A stretch of DNA of 64,000 nt from Rhizobium sp. FKY42 (GTDB lineage Bacteria > Pseudomonadota > Alphaproteobacteria > Rhizobiales > Rhizobiaceae): assembly GCF_005222835.1 (NCBI RefSeq), contig NZ_STGA01000044.1, positions 124,001-188,000 on the forward strand, in the 5' to 3' direction. Every line of letters starts with the position of its first letter. The first letter of the stretch is position 1. Below the pieces are notes generated by a model. It searched no databases and had not been told where the DNA came from. It was given only the letters and a program-made list of their open reading frames with translations. Positions 8,861-17,632 of the stretch are shown in pieces. Position numbers and translations under genes: made by a program.

Positions 8861-9706
8861 TTGGAATTCCTGACTGAACACCGTATTCCTATTGGAATGT
8901 GGGCCAAGAAATTCGTAGACTGGCTGACACAGAACGGCGCCTGGTTCTTCGACCAGCTCTCTGCCCTCCTCTCCAAAGTTATCAACGCTCTTCTGTTTCT
9001 GCTGCAATGGCCGCATGCGCTGGTGATTGTGGCGCTGATGACAGGCCTGTCCTTCTATCTGCGCAGGTCAATTGGCCTTGCACTGTTTACCTGTCTCGGG
9101 CTCCTGCTGATCATCAATCAGGGCTACTGGAAGGAAACGACCGAAACACTCGCGCTGGTTCTGGCTGCCACGGCCGTCAGTATGGCGATCGGCATTCCGC
9201 TTGGCATCGCTGCTGCACGCAGGCCATGGCTCTATGAATTCATGCGTCCGATTCTGGATCTGATGCAGACCATTCCCACCTTCGTCTATCTGATTCCAGC
9301 CCTCATCCTGTTCGGGCTCGGAATGGTGCCCGGGCTGATCGCCACCGTCATATTTGCGGTTCCCGCTCCTATCCGCCTGACCCGGCTCGGAATCGTCTCA
9401 ACGCCGGGAGCGTTGACGGAAGCAGCCATTGCCTTCGGTGCCACGCCTTCTCAGGTCTTGCGCAAGGTGGAACTGCCCTTCGCCATGCCGCAGATCATGG
9501 CTGGCCTGACCCAGACCATCATGCTCTCGCTGTCCATGGTGGTGATTGCGGCTCTGGTCGGCGCCAATGGTCTCGGCGTTCCGGTCGTCAGGGCTCTCAA
9601 CACCGTCAACATCGCACGTGGCTTTGAGGCCGGGCTCTGTATCGTCATTCTCGCCATCATTCTGGACCGTATGTTCCGCACCGATACCGATGGAGAAGGC
9701 GCATGA
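8861..9706 (+). CDS. choW: Choline ABC transporter, permease
   Basis: I place the start at a TTG (8861) preceded by GGGAAG, which gives 281 residues. The N-terminus EFLTEHRIPIG matches this permease family (ProW-like, '..W/FLT..KIPIG..'). The frame is open further upstream to 8732, but that part overlaps the choX-choW hairpin and has no family resemblance. ATG 8897 is an alternative. The product has about six membrane helices and the ABC permease EAA-like loop (GALTEAAIAFGATPSQVLRKVELPFAMPQ; shown as GATPSQVLRKVELP). It forms the transmembrane part of the choline importer with ChoV and ChoX. Its stop overlaps the choV start by 4 bp. Confidence 0.9.
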   Translation: MEFLTEHRIPIGMWAKKFVDWLTQNGAWFFDQLSALLSKVINALLFLLQWPHALVIVALMTGLSFYLRRSIGLALFTCLGLLLIINQGYWKETTETLALVLAATAVSMAIGIPLGIAAARRPWLYEFMRPILDLMQTIPTFVYLIPALILFGLGMVPGLIATVIFAVPAPIRLTRLGIVSTPGALTEAAIAFGATPSQVLRKVELPFAMPQIMAGLTQTIMLSLSMVVIAALVGANGLGVPVVRALNTVNIARGFEAGLCIVILAIILDRMFRTDTDGEGA

Positions 9707-10761
9707 GCGACGCAATCATATTCGGCGCTGTCGACATCGTCTTCGGCGATCGCTGGCAACAGGCGCTGTCTCTCGTCGACGAGGGAAAGACACGCGACCA
9801 GATCAGCGCGGAAACCGGTCAGGTTCTGGGGGTTGCCAACGCATCGCTCACCATTCGCGAGGGCGAGATCCTGGTGCTGATGGGGCTGTCGGGTTCCGGA
9901 AAATCGACACTTCTTCGGGCAGTAAACGGTCTGGCGCCGGTGGTCCGCGGCAGCGTGACCGTGATGAACGACAAGGGAAGCGTAGACCCCTATCGCTGTT
10001 CCGCCAAGGCGCTGCGGGATCTGCGCATGAACACGGTCTCCATGGTGTTCCAGCAGTTTGGCCTGCTTCCGTGGCGAACCGTTGCAGACAATGTCGGATT
10101 TGGTCTGGAACTCGCGGGCGTCGGGGAAGCAGAACGCAAGCGCCGGGTGGCCGAACAACTGGAACTGGTCAATCTTGCCAAATGGGCGGGCCGCAAGGTG
10201 GGAGAACTGTCCGGCGGCATGCAGCAACGCGTCGGTCTGGCCCGCGCCTTTGCCACAGGTGCACCGATCCTGCTGATGGACGAGCCGTTCTCGGCACTTG
10301 ATCCTCTCATCCGCACCCGGCTGCAGGATGAGCTTCTGGAGTTTCAGGCGAGACTGAAGAAAACGATCCTGTTCGTCAGCCACGACCTCGATGAAGCCTT
10401 TCGCATCGGCAATCGCATCGCGATCATGGAAGGTGGTCGCATCATCCAGTGCGGCACGCCGCAGGAGATCGTCAGGGCGCCCGCGGACCAGTATGTTGCC
10501 GATTTCGTTCAGAACATGAATCCGATTTCGATGCTGACGGCGGCCGACATCATGCGGCCAGGCACGCAGGGACCATCTCAGTCGCTGCCGATCACCGGAA
10601 CGACGAGGCCGGCAACACCGCTCGTCGATATTCTCGATGCGCTGGCGCGACAGCCAGGCGTGATCGGCGTGATAGACAATGGTGAAATCATCGGCTCCAT
10701 TTCCGCAGACGAGGTGATCACGGGGCTTACTCGCCACCGCCGCAGGGAGGCGCTGTCATGA
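9703..10761 (+). CDS. choV: Choline ABC transporter, ATP-binding protein
   Basis: The 352-residue protein is a ProV/OpuAA-type ATPase. Walker A is GLSGSGKST (about residues 64-72), the signature is LSGGMQQRV, Walker B is ILLMDEPFSALD, and the switch His is in FVSHDLDEAF. The N-terminal ~50 residues (IVFGDRWQQALSLVDEGKTR) are the family's extension. After the ATPase, residues about 290-345 (ADIMRPGTQ ... PGVIGVIDNGEIIG) look like a shortened CBS-type regulatory region. It is translationally coupled to choW (ATGA overlap) and to the HugZ-like gene downstream. Confidence 0.93.
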   Translation: MSDAIIFGAVDIVFGDRWQQALSLVDEGKTRDQISAETGQVLGVANASLTIREGEILVLMGLSGSGKSTLLRAVNGLAPVVRGSVTVMNDKGSVDPYRCSAKALRDLRMNTVSMVFQQFGLLPWRTVADNVGFGLELAGVGEAERKRRVAEQLELVNLAKWAGRKVGELSGGMQQRVGLARAFATGAPILLMDEPFSALDPLIRTRLQDELLEFQARLKKTILFVSHDLDEAFRIGNRIAIMEGGRIIQCGTPQEIVRAPADQYVADFVQNMNPISMLTAADIMRPGTQGPSQSLPITGTTRPATPLVDILDALARQPGVIGVIDNGEIIGSISADEVITGLTRHRRREALS

Positions 10762-11252
10762 ACGAAAAAACCTCCGTCCTGCGCCCGACAGATGACGAGG
10801 CGCGCCAACTGGCGCGTCGGCTCATTTCAGAGGCACCCCATGTGGCGCTTTCCGTTCTGGAGCCGACAACGGGCTGGCCCAGCATCAGTCGTACGATCAT
10901 TGCTCTCGATGAAGACGGCGTGCCTTTCATTCTCGTCTCCGCACTCGCAGCCCACACCGGTGCATTGAAGACAGATGGGCGCTGCTCGTTTCTGGCAGGG
11001 GAACCTGGCAGGGGGGACCCACTCGCCCACCCTCGCCTCAGCGTCCAGGCTCAGGCCCAGCAAATTGCGCGTGAGCACCCGTATTTTTCCGCGTTGCGAG
11101 ATCGCTTTCTCAACCGCCATCCGAAGGCCCAACTCTATATCGACCTTCCCGATTTCTGCTTTTTTCGCCTGATGCCGCAATCAGGCTCCTTAAATGGCGG
11201 TTTCGGGAAAGCTTTCCGCCTCGAAGGTCAGGATTTAGTAGGCAGAGCATAG
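10758..11252 (+). CDS. HugZ-like / pyridoxamine 5'-phosphate oxidase-fold protein
   Basis: The 164-residue protein has a split-barrel FMN-binding fold of the HugZ/PNPOx-like type: ARRLISEAPHVALSVLEP, SRTIIALDEDGVPFILVSALAAHT, and the C-terminal YIDLPDFCFFRLMPQSG...GFGKAF that resembles heme-utilisation HugZ proteins. HugZ proteins bind or degrade heme, while related proteins are flavin or F420 enzymes; which applies here is unknown. The C-terminal GGFGKAF resembles the HugZ heme-contact region. Its ATG overlaps the choV stop, so it is made with the choline importer, but a choline-related role is only a guess from position. Confidence 0.8.
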   Translation: MNEKTSVLRPTDDEARQLARRLISEAPHVALSVLEPTTGWPSISRTIIALDEDGVPFILVSALAAHTGALKTDGRCSFLAGEPGRGDPLAHPRLSVQAQAQQIAREHPYFSALRDRFLNRHPKAQLYIDLPDFCFFRLMPQSGSLNGGFGKAFRLEGQDLVGRA

Positions 11253-11276
11253 ACCGGGCTACAGGCAGGGTTGCGC

Positions 11277-11298
11277 AAGAAATCATGGATGATTTCTT
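11277..11298. repeat. Perfect 22-bp palindrome after the HugZ-like gene
   Basis: Two 10-bp arms (AAGAAATCAT and ATGATTTCTT) flank a GG centre, 24 bp after the HugZ-like stop. It may be a weak terminator of the cho operon or an operator. AT-rich arms and no following T-tract leave the role open. Confidence 0.55.
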
Positions 11299-11506
11299 CG
11301 GTCGAAAAAAGATTCACATGAAAAACACCTTCCTAAATTAGGTTCTCCTTCTGGTTGTGTATTTATCACTTTTTCAGCATAGTCGACAATGATCAAACAC
11401 TTAGATTTAACGTTTTATCTTGCCAGTTAAGCGATTAAATAGTTGATTCGCCTAAAATGTCATACTTATCAGGACCTACCAGTAGGTGTGCACTCGATAC
11501 GTAGAA

Positions 11507-11522
11507 TTTAGGGATATACAAT
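11507..11522 (+). promoter_or_regulatory. Possible NolR-type half-site
   Basis: TTTAG, nine bases, then AT fits the (A/T)TTAG-N9-A(T/A) motif described for NolR. It lies 89 bp upstream of the nolR-like start, as expected for autoregulation. The motif is short and will occur by chance, so this is only a candidate. Confidence 0.3.
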
Positions 11523-11547
11523 GGGTGCCTGAAGTTGGTATTTTATA

Positions 11548-11586
11548 GTTACATTGTTATCTCGCATTAGGAGATAACAACGTAAC
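11548..11586 (+). repeat. Large inverted repeat in the nolR leader
   Basis: Two 16-base arms (GTTACATTGTTATCTC and GAGATAACAACGTAAC) pair at 15 of 16 positions around a 7-base loop (GCATTAG). The right arm ends 24 bp before the ATG of the nolR-like gene. It could be a leader RNA hairpin that controls translation or a two-fold operator for a dimeric regulator such as NolR itself. Confidence 0.7.
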
Positions 11587-11610
11587 TGGGGAAGACTTGA
11601 GGGAACAAGA

Positions 11611-11922
11611 ATGATGTCACTGTCAGAGAATTCCGCCGCGGCTGCAAACCTGCTGTCTGCTATGGCAAATCCCAAGCGACTGATGATCCTGTGCTGCCTT
11701 GTAAAGGGCGAAGTTGCTGTCGGCGCATTGGCAACCAAGGTTGGCTTGAGCCAGTCGGCGCTGTCTCAGCATCTCTCCAAGCTTCGCGCACAGAAGCTGG
11801 TCAACACCCGCCGTGATGCGCAGACGATTTACTATTCGAGTTCTGCTGAGTCGGTGATGAAGGTTCTGGAGACCCTCGAGTCGCTGTACACCGAAGCTGA
11901 ACCGGCGAAATCAGCTGCCTGA
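11611..11922 (+). CDS. nolR: ArsR/SmtB-type regulator, NolR homologue
   Basis: The 103-residue winged-helix protein closely follows S. meliloti NolR through its core: SAMANPKRLMIL, VGALATKVGLSQSALSQHLS, KLRAQKLVNTRRDAQTIYYSSS. NolR is a global repressor that controls nodulation genes, growth and conjugation in rhizobia; it needs no metal, and the Cys/His metal sites of other ArsR proteins are absent here as well. The protein is slightly shorter than NolR (about 120) at both ends. The start is at one of two adjacent ATGs (11611 or 11614) after GAGGGAACAAG. In an organism without nod genes it would be a growth or surface regulator. Confidence 0.85.
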   Translation: MMSLSENSAAAANLLSAMANPKRLMILCCLVKGEVAVGALATKVGLSQSALSQHLSKLRAQKLVNTRRDAQTIYYSSSAESVMKVLETLESLYTEAEPAKSAA

Positions 11923-12229
11923 TTTTTTTTGAGCGGCAATGACAGCGCTGACATCGGGGGATGTCGGCGTGGTGGGACGCGTACAGCGTCCCGCTCTTGC
12001 AGCCAACATGGCTACAAGATTCCTGAACGTCAAGATTGTACCGGGTGGATTGGCACAATCGCAGCTTCCTGCGATAGCTCGACGCCTCGAGCGCCACGTC
12101 CATGCGTTCATTCCGCCAGGTCTTGCTTGACCATTGAACAGCGATTGTTAACCTCCTCTTCCAGCCCGACCTGTCATAGGTCAGGTCGGGAATGGCCTCC
12201 CCGGAATTGCTGGGGCCATGGAGATCCTC
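11923..12229. other. Intergenic region before the aminotransferase
   Basis: This 307-bp stretch has short open frames on both strands but none with a recognisable product. A stable hairpin (12165-12190) lies just before the aminotransferase start. No other feature stands out. Confidence 0.55.
12165..12190 (+). repeat. 9-bp stem hairpin upstream of the aminotransferase
   Basis: CCCGACCTG and CAGGTCGGG pair perfectly around an 8-base loop. There is no T-tract. It may end read-through from the nolR-like gene or lie in the aminotransferase leader; it sits 40 bp before the ATG. Confidence 0.5.
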
Positions 12230-13558
12230 ATGTCAAATCGCCTCAACACTGTGCCGAACGACCTGCGGGCGTTCTGGATGCCATTTACCGCAAACCGCCA
12301 ATTCAAGAAGGCACCTCGCCTTTTCGTCAGTGCCAAGGATATGCACTACACAACGCATGATGGCAGGCAGGTACTCGATGCGACGGCAGGTCTCTGGTGT
12401 GTGAATGCGGGCCATTGCCGCCCAAAGATCACCGAAGCGATTCGGGAGCAGGCTGGCGAACTCGACTACGCGCCAGCGTTCCAATTGGGGCATCCCAAGG
12501 CGTTCGAACTTGCCAATCGCCTTGTCGATATCGCACCCGAAGGTCTGGATCATGTGCTCTATACCAATTCCGGTTCCGAATCGGTCGATACGGCGCTGAA
12601 AGTTGCCATTGCCTATCATCGTGCCAAGGGGAACGGCGCCCGTTTCCGACTGATTGGCCGCGAGCGCGGCTACCATGGCGTCAACTTCGGCGGCATTTCC
12701 GTCGGTGGCATTGTCGCCAACCGCAAGATGTTCGGCACGCTGCTAACCGGCGTCGACCATATGCCGCACACGCATCTGCCGGGCAAGAATGCCTTCACCC
12801 GTGGCGAACCGGAACATGGCGGCGATCTTGCGGCAGAACTGGAACGCATTGTGACGTTGCATGACGCATCAACCGTTGCGGCTGTGATCGTCGAACCCGT
12901 GGCCGGTTCTACCGGTGTGCTGATCCCGCCGAAGGGATACTTGCAGAAACTTCGCGAGATCTGCACCAAGCACGGCATCCTCCTGATATTCGATGAGGTC
13001 ATCACCGGTTATGGCCGCCTCGGCGCACCCTTCGCGTCGCAATATTTCGACGTGAAGCCGGACATTATGGTCACCGCCAAGGGCCTGACCAACGGCGTCA
13101 TTCCAATGGGCGCTGTCTTCGTGACCGCCGAAATTCACGATGCCTTCATGAATGGGCCGGAACATCTGATCGAGTTTTTCCACGGCTACACCTATTCCGG
13201 TAACCCGATTGCCTCTGCCGCAGCGCTCGCCACGCTCGATACCTACAAGGAAGAAGGCCTGCTGACCCGTGCGCAAGAGATGGCCTCCTACTGGGAGGAC
13301 GGACTGCACTCGTTGAAGGACTGCAAGAACGTTATCGATATTCGCAACATCGGATTGATCGGCGCCATCGAACTCGACCCCATTGCCGGAGAGCCGACCA
13401 AGCGCGCCTTCAACGCGTTCCTGGCGGCCTATGAGGATGGCCTGTTGATCCGCACGACGGGAGACATCATCGCCATGTCGCCGCCGTTGATCATAGAGAA
13501 ACATCACATGGACGAAATCTTCGGCAAGCTGCGGACGATCCTGAACAACAATATTTGA
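12230..13558 (+). CDS. Omega-amino acid (beta-alanine)--pyruvate aminotransferase
   Basis: The 442-residue class-III PLP aminotransferase begins at ATG 12230 after GGAG; the in-frame ATG at 12218 overlaps that ribosome site. The DLRAFWMPFTANRQFKKAPR start and LFVSAKDMHYTTHDG match omega-amino acid:pyruvate aminotransferases. The PLP Lys is in MVTAKGLTNGVIPMGAV, and the cofactor Asp is in LLIFDEVITGYGR. Enzymes of this group move the amino group of beta-alanine or similar omega-amines to pyruvate, giving malonate semialdehyde and alanine. The gene stands alone, so the natural amine cannot be told from context. A strong hairpin follows. Confidence 0.88.
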   Translation: MSNRLNTVPNDLRAFWMPFTANRQFKKAPRLFVSAKDMHYTTHDGRQVLDATAGLWCVNAGHCRPKITEAIREQAGELDYAPAFQLGHPKAFELANRLVDIAPEGLDHVLYTNSGSESVDTALKVAIAYHRAKGNGARFRLIGRERGYHGVNFGGISVGGIVANRKMFGTLLTGVDHMPHTHLPGKNAFTRGEPEHGGDLAAELERIVTLHDASTVAAVIVEPVAGSTGVLIPPKGYLQKLREICTKHGILLIFDEVITGYGRLGAPFASQYFDVKPDIMVTAKGLTNGVIPMGAVFVTAEIHDAFMNGPEHLIEFFHGYTYSGNPIASAAALATLDTYKEEGLLTRAQEMASYWEDGLHSLKDCKNVIDIRNIGLIGAIELDPIAGEPTKRAFNAFLAAYEDGLLIRTTGDIIAMSPPLIIEKHHMDEIFGKLRTILNNNI

Positions 13559-13566
13559 CAAGGCAT

Positions 13567-13593
13567 GCGGGCGGAGGCAAATCCTCCGCCCGC
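13567..13593. terminator. Terminator-like hairpin after the aminotransferase
   Basis: A perfect 11-bp GC-rich stem (GCGGGCGGAGG / CCTCCGCCCGC) with a CAAAT loop begins 8 bp after the aminotransferase stop. It lies between convergent genes (aminotransferase and corA remnant) and may serve both strands. No clear T-tract follows on either strand. Confidence 0.6.
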
Positions 13594-13600
13594 CAAAATG

Positions 13601-13889
13601 TCACAACCAGCCGCGCCGCTTGAAATACAGAAATGGCAGCGCTGCTGGCAGGATCATCAGGACGACGGCCCAGGGATAAGCCAACTGCCAATGCAGTTCG
13701 GGCATGGCCTGAAAGTTCATGCCATAGACGGATACAACCAGCGTAGGCGGCAAGAACACGACGGACGCGACCGTGAAGATCTTGATGATCTGGCTCCGCT
13801 CCAGATTGATAAGCCCCAAGGTTGCGTCCAGCAGAAAAGTGATCACGCAGGACAAGGCGATCTGTGTCACGCTCGTAGATACGCAGCAT
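13601..13889 (-). pseudogene. corA: corA magnesium transporter remnant with internal deletion
   Basis: Residues read from about 13850 down to 13601 are the CorA C-terminus: [39 protein letters not shown], the pore motif YGMNF, a second membrane helix and a basic end (YFKRRGWL). In a different frame just upstream, ATG 13889 begins [14 protein letters not shown], which looks like a CorA N-terminus and has a good ribosome site (AAGGAG, 8 bp). The two parts are out of frame and together total about 96 codons, against ~320 for CorA. So a deletion of roughly 690 bp seems to have joined the first ~16 codons to the last ~85. The N-terminal identification is weaker than the C-terminal one. Confidence 0.75.
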
Positions 13890-14094
13890 GGGCATGCTCC
13901 TTCGCAGGCTTGATCTTGCCTGCAGGGAACAGAAACGCTATCCGACAGGCAGGAAAAATGATGTCGATAGTCGGCTGTCGGGGTCCATTTTCGGGTTCCT
14001 GGAATGAGATGAAGAACTCATCACGATCCCTCACATGCGCCCGAACTGGTCGCAGTTCAAAACGCTTTCGACCCTGACATCGGAAGGGAGTGCC

Positions 14095-14403
14095 GTGAAA
14101 CGCTTCAAGCACCTGACCTTTTTCGTCCTGCCTTTCCTATTGATGGAAACTGGAACCGCATGGACGATCGATTGGGGCAATGCAGGCCGCGGCACAGAGG
14201 GAAAGCCGGTGCCAGGCCAGGCGATGTCACCGCCTCCAATAAATGAACCGAGCTTGCCCGATGGCAGCTTCAATTGCGACACGGTGACCCGGATGTCCTG
14301 GGAGCAAAGCCGCGCGCTTGAAAACACCGGCACCGGCCCCCGGCAGGTCAGGCGCTGTAGCCGCGACGGATTGAGCATTGAGGTGACACCGCCCTCCAAT
14401 TGA
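14095..14403 (+). CDS. Small secreted hypothetical protein
   Basis: A GTG at 14095 with a strong ribosome site (GGAAGGGAG, 4 bp) starts a 102-residue protein. Residues 1-21 (KRFKHLTFFVLPFLLMETGTAW) form a signal peptide; here the predicted cut is after about residue 22. The mature part is Pro/Gly-rich with two Cys (FNCDTVTRMSW and RRCSRDGLS) that could form one disulphide. I do not recognise a family. The frame is open a further 60 bases upstream, but that ATG has no ribosome site. Confidence 0.6.
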   Translation: MKRFKHLTFFVLPFLLMETGTAWTIDWGNAGRGTEGKPVPGQAMSPPPINEPSLPDGSFNCDTVTRMSWEQSRALENTGTGPRQVRRCSRDGLSIEVTPPSN

Positions 14404-14707
14404 TCAAGGCATAAAAATTCGAGTTTTCTAAATCAACCGAAAGCAAGCTTCATCGGTGAACTCTGGCGAGCCTGAAGCCTACGCAGCAGGCAAATGCGCA
14501 TTTTCTACGCAGAAATTGATATTTTCTTGCTTTCGATCCTCCGAATTTCTACAGAAGGTTGCCGCCTGAAAGCCAAAAATGGCTCGGGTGAAAGACTGCA
14601 CTTCCACTCGTATTGGCGCCGGAGGACCGCCCCTTCGGGACACGAGCGCCGGAAGAGCGCGGTCGCCAGATGGGCCACACATTGGCTCGACCCAAGGAGA
14701 AGAACTG
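14404..14707. other. Intergenic region upstream of the livK-like gene
   Basis: This 304-bp stretch is AT-rich in its first half and probably holds the promoter of the binding-protein gene. The livK-like frame is open upstream to 14579 but that extension lacks a ribosome site and family resemblance. I see no other gene. Confidence 0.55.
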
Positions 14708-15814
14708 ATGAACCTCAAGACCCTGCTGACCGCAACGACGGCAGCCTGCCTTCTGATGGCTTCTACTGCCCGCGCCGACATCGTGATCGGCCTCATTGCG
14801 CCAGTCACCGGCCCCGTCGCAGCCTATGGTAACCAGGTAAAGAACGGCGCAGAAACCGCTGTCGCGGAAATCAACAAGAAGGGCGGCATTCTGGGAGAAA
14901 AGGTCGTCCTCAAGGTCGCCGACGATGCGGGCGAGCCAAAGCAGGGCGTATCGGCAGCCAACCAGCTGATCGGTGAAGGCATTCGCTTCGTCGTCGGCCC
15001 GGTCACCTCCGGTGTGGCCATGCCCGCCTCTGATGCGCTGGCCGAGAACGGCATTCTCATGGTCACCCCGACAGCAACTACACCTGCCCTGACGAGCCGC
15101 GGCCTGACCACGGTGCTACGCACTTGCGGACGCGACGACCAGCAGGCGGAAGTTGCGGCCAATTATGTGCTGAAGAGTCTGAAGGACAAGCGCATTGCCA
15201 TCATCAACGACAAGGGTGCCTATGGCAAAGGTCTGGCGGACGCCTTCAAGGCAACGCTCAACAAGGGTGGCGTCAAAGAAGTCATCAACGACGCCATCAC
15301 TCCCGGCGACAAGGATTTCAGCGCGTTGACGACCCGCCTGAAGGCTGAAAATGTCGACGTCATCTATTTTGGCGGCTACCATCCGGAAGGTGGTCTTCTG
15401 GCCCGCCAGCTGGCCGACCTCGGCATCAAGCCGCTGATCATCGGCGGTGACGGCCTTTCCAACACGGAATATTGGAGCATCGGCAATAAGGCTGCAGCTG
15501 GCACCATGTTCACCAACGCTTCCGATGCGTCCAAGAGCCCGAACTCCAAGGCTGCTACCGAAGCGCTTGCCGCACGCCAGATCCCGGCAGAAGCCTTTAC
15601 CCTAAATGCCTATGCAGCTGTGGAGGTCCTCAAGGCAGGCATAGAAAAGGCCAAGGCCAAAGAAGACGCCCAAGCCGTTGCCAAGGCCCTCAAGTCTGGT
15701 GAAAAGATCACGACCGCAATTGGCGACCTCACCTATGGCGAGACCGGCGATCTGACCTCCCAGACTTTCGATCTTTTCAAATGGGAAGACGGAAAGATCG
15801 TTGCCGCCAAGTAA
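14708..15814 (+). CDS. Branched-chain amino acid ABC transporter, periplasmic binding protein (LivK/BraC-like)
   Basis: ATG 14708 follows AAGGAGA and gives 368 residues with a signal peptide ([23 protein letters not shown]). The mature protein opens [19 protein letters not shown] and shows the LivK/BraC pattern: [46 protein letters not shown]. These proteins bind Leu, Ile, Val or other amino acids in the periplasm and deliver them to LivHMGF. No liv permease or ATPase gene is adjacent, so it must use components encoded elsewhere. A stable hairpin follows the stop, probably a terminator. Confidence 0.9.
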   Translation: MNLKTLLTATTAACLLMASTARADIVIGLIAPVTGPVAAYGNQVKNGAETAVAEINKKGGILGEKVVLKVADDAGEPKQGVSAANQLIGEGIRFVVGPVTSGVAMPASDALAENGILMVTPTATTPALTSRGLTTVLRTCGRDDQQAEVAANYVLKSLKDKRIAIINDKGAYGKGLADAFKATLNKGGVKEVINDAITPGDKDFSALTTRLKAENVDVIYFGGYHPEGGLLARQLADLGIKPLIIGGDGLSNTEYWSIGNKAAAGTMFTNASDASKSPNSKAATEALAARQIPAEAFTLNAYAAVEVLKAGIEKAKAKEDAQAVAKALKSGEKITTAIGDLTYGETGDLTSQTFDLFKWEDGKIVAAK

Positions 15815-15821
15815 GTTTGAA

Positions 15822-15847
15822 GACGGGGCGGCTCCGGCCGCCCTGTC
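15822..15847 (+). terminator. Terminator-like hairpin after the livK-like gene
   Basis: GACGGGGCGGC pairs with GCCGCCCTGTC (11 bp, one G-U) around a TCCG tetraloop, 7 bp after the stop. No T-tract follows, so it may mainly protect the mRNA end. Confidence 0.6.
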
Positions 15848-15938
15848 CCAGCCATGCCTGAGCCATCGATTCTCATCGCAATTATCGTGAATCGGCTATA
15901 GTCTCCTTGCACTGCAAGAAGACCAGGAGACAGCGAAA

Positions 15939-17630
15939 ATGCGCCTTGAAACCTACATCGATCAGGGAACAGGGCGGGAGCCCGCCGATATCGTTTTGAA
16001 GGGCGGCCACTTTTTCGATCTCGTCACCGGCGAACTCGTGCAGTCGGATATCGCGATTTGCGGTGATCGCATCGTCGGCACAGGTGAGGCCTATCGGGGA
16101 AAGACGGAAATCGATATCTCCGGCCAGATCGTGGTGCCGGGCTTCATCGATACCCATCTCCATATCGAAAGCTCGCTGGTCACGCCGCATGAATTTGATC
16201 GCTGCGTTCTGCCCTATGGCGTAACCACCGCGATTTGCGATCCCCATGAGATTGCCAATGTCATCGGCACCGAAGGCATCCAGTTCTTTCTCGATTCCTC
16301 GCTTGAGACAATCATGGATATCCGTGTCCAGCTTTCCTCCTGCGTGCCAGCCACACATCTGGAGACCGCAGGCGCCGATCTTCCCATCGAGCGCCTCCTG
16401 CCCTTTCGCCATCATCCGAAGGTCATCGGGCTCGCGGAATTCATGAACTTCCCCGGCGTGATCCATAAGGACCCGGTCTGCATGGCAAAGCTTGAGGCGT
16501 TTCAGGGCGGCCATATCGATGGTCACGCCCCGCTCCTGTCCGGCCTTGGCCTGAACGGCTACCTGTCGGCGGGCATTCGCACGGAACACGAATGCACGAC
16601 GGCCGAAGAAGCCTTGGAAAAGATCCGCAAGGGCATGCACATTCTGGTGCGCGAAGGCTCGGTATCCAAGGATCTTCATGCGCTGATGCCCATCATCACG
16701 GAGCGCCTGTCGCCCCACCTGGCGCTGTGCACGGATGATCGCAACCCGCTGGATATCGCCGAGGAAGGCCACCTGGATTTTATCATCCGCACGGCCATTG
16801 CCCACGGTGTCGAACCGCTCGCCGTCTACCGCGCAGCCTCCATCTCCGCTGCACGCGCCTTCGGCCTGAAGGACCGCGGATTGATCGCACCCGGCTGGCG
16901 TGCAGACCTTGTGGTGGTCGATAACTTGGCCAACTGCAAGGCGCAGATGGTTTTTTCGGCTGGCAGACTCGTGAACGACGATTTGTTCGCAACCCGCAAG
17001 CCGGTTGCGCCTGTGGGCTTGGATAGCGTCAAGGCGCGAATCGTGAAGGCGGCGGATTTCTCCGTTCCCGCACGGCAGGAGGAGCAGCCGGTCATCGGCG
17101 TCCTACCGGGCAAGATCATCACTGAGCATCGGCGCTTCCGCCTGCCCTCCTCCGGCAATCAGAGCACGGTGGATCTCGCCAACGATATCATCCGTGTTGC
17201 CGTCATCGAGCGGCATGGCAAGAATGGCAACCACGCCAACGGTTTCGTGCAGGGCTTCGGCCTGAAGAAGGGTGCCATCGCCTCAACCGTCGGGCATGAC
17301 AGCCACAATATCTGCGTCGTCGGCGTATCCGAGGAAGACATGGCGCTTGCCGCCAACCGTCTGGGAGAAATCCGCGGCGGCTTCGTCGTGGTGGAAGACG
17401 GCAAGGTGACGGGCGAAATCGCCCTCCCCGTGGCGGGCCTCATGAGCCTTGAACCCTACGAGACGGTTCGCGACATTCTTCATGAACTGAGAAAGGCTGC
17501 CTATGCCCTTGGCACGACCCTGACGGAGCCCTTCCTTCAGGTCGCGTTCCTGCCGCTGCCGGTGATCCCGCACCTGAAGATATCGGACAAAGGCATGGTG
17601 GATGTCGACAAATTTGCCCTGATCGGCTGA
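15939..17630 (+). CDS. ade: Adenine deaminase
   Basis: Hydrolyses adenine to hypoxanthine and ammonia, feeding adenine into the xanthine dehydrogenase step encoded later in the window. The 563-residue protein matches the amidohydrolase-type Ade family in length. Metal-site motifs are visible: [15 protein letters not shown] (about 68-82), [26 protein letters not shown], and [22 protein letters not shown]-type sequence in the C-terminal domain (given here as [12 protein letters not shown]). The late [11 protein letters not shown] segment is typical. The ATG has a good site (CAGGAGA). It stands alone, about 22 kb from the other purine genes. Confidence 0.93.
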   Translation: MRLETYIDQGTGREPADIVLKGGHFFDLVTGELVQSDIAICGDRIVGTGEAYRGKTEIDISGQIVVPGFIDTHLHIESSLVTPHEFDRCVLPYGVTTAICDPHEIANVIGTEGIQFFLDSSLETIMDIRVQLSSCVPATHLETAGADLPIERLLPFRHHPKVIGLAEFMNFPGVIHKDPVCMAKLEAFQGGHIDGHAPLLSGLGLNGYLSAGIRTEHECTTAEEALEKIRKGMHILVREGSVSKDLHALMPIITERLSPHLALCTDDRNPLDIAEEGHLDFIIRTAIAHGVEPLAVYRAASISAARAFGLKDRGLIAPGWRADLVVVDNLANCKAQMVFSAGRLVNDDLFATRKPVAPVGLDSVKARIVKAADFSVPARQEEQPVIGVLPGKIITEHRRFRLPSSGNQSTVDLANDIIRVAVIERHGKNGNHANGFVQGFGLKKGAIASTVGHDSHNICVVGVSEEDMALAANRLGEIRGGFVVVEDGKVTGEIALPVAGLMSLEPYETVRDILHELRKAAYALGTTLTEPFLQVAFLPLPVIPHLKISDKGMVDVDKFALIG

Positions 17631-17632
17631 GG

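Larger units (their letters stand above)
11253..11610. other. Regulatory intergenic region upstream of the nolR-like gene
   Basis: This 358-bp AT-rich region has no convincing gene. It contains a perfect 22-bp palindrome (11277-11298), a TTTAG-N9-AT sequence resembling the published NolR half-site (11507-11522), and a large hairpin just before the nolR-like start (11548-11586). These are listed separately. Confidence 0.7.

Noticed and set aside
9451-10737. Long minus-strand open frame opposite choW/choV
   Set aside because: ChoV motifs on the plus strand are complete; the opposite frame is explained by codon bias.
15867-15938. Purine riboswitch ahead of ade
   Set aside because: I could not find a conserved three-way junction core or loop motifs in the short leader.
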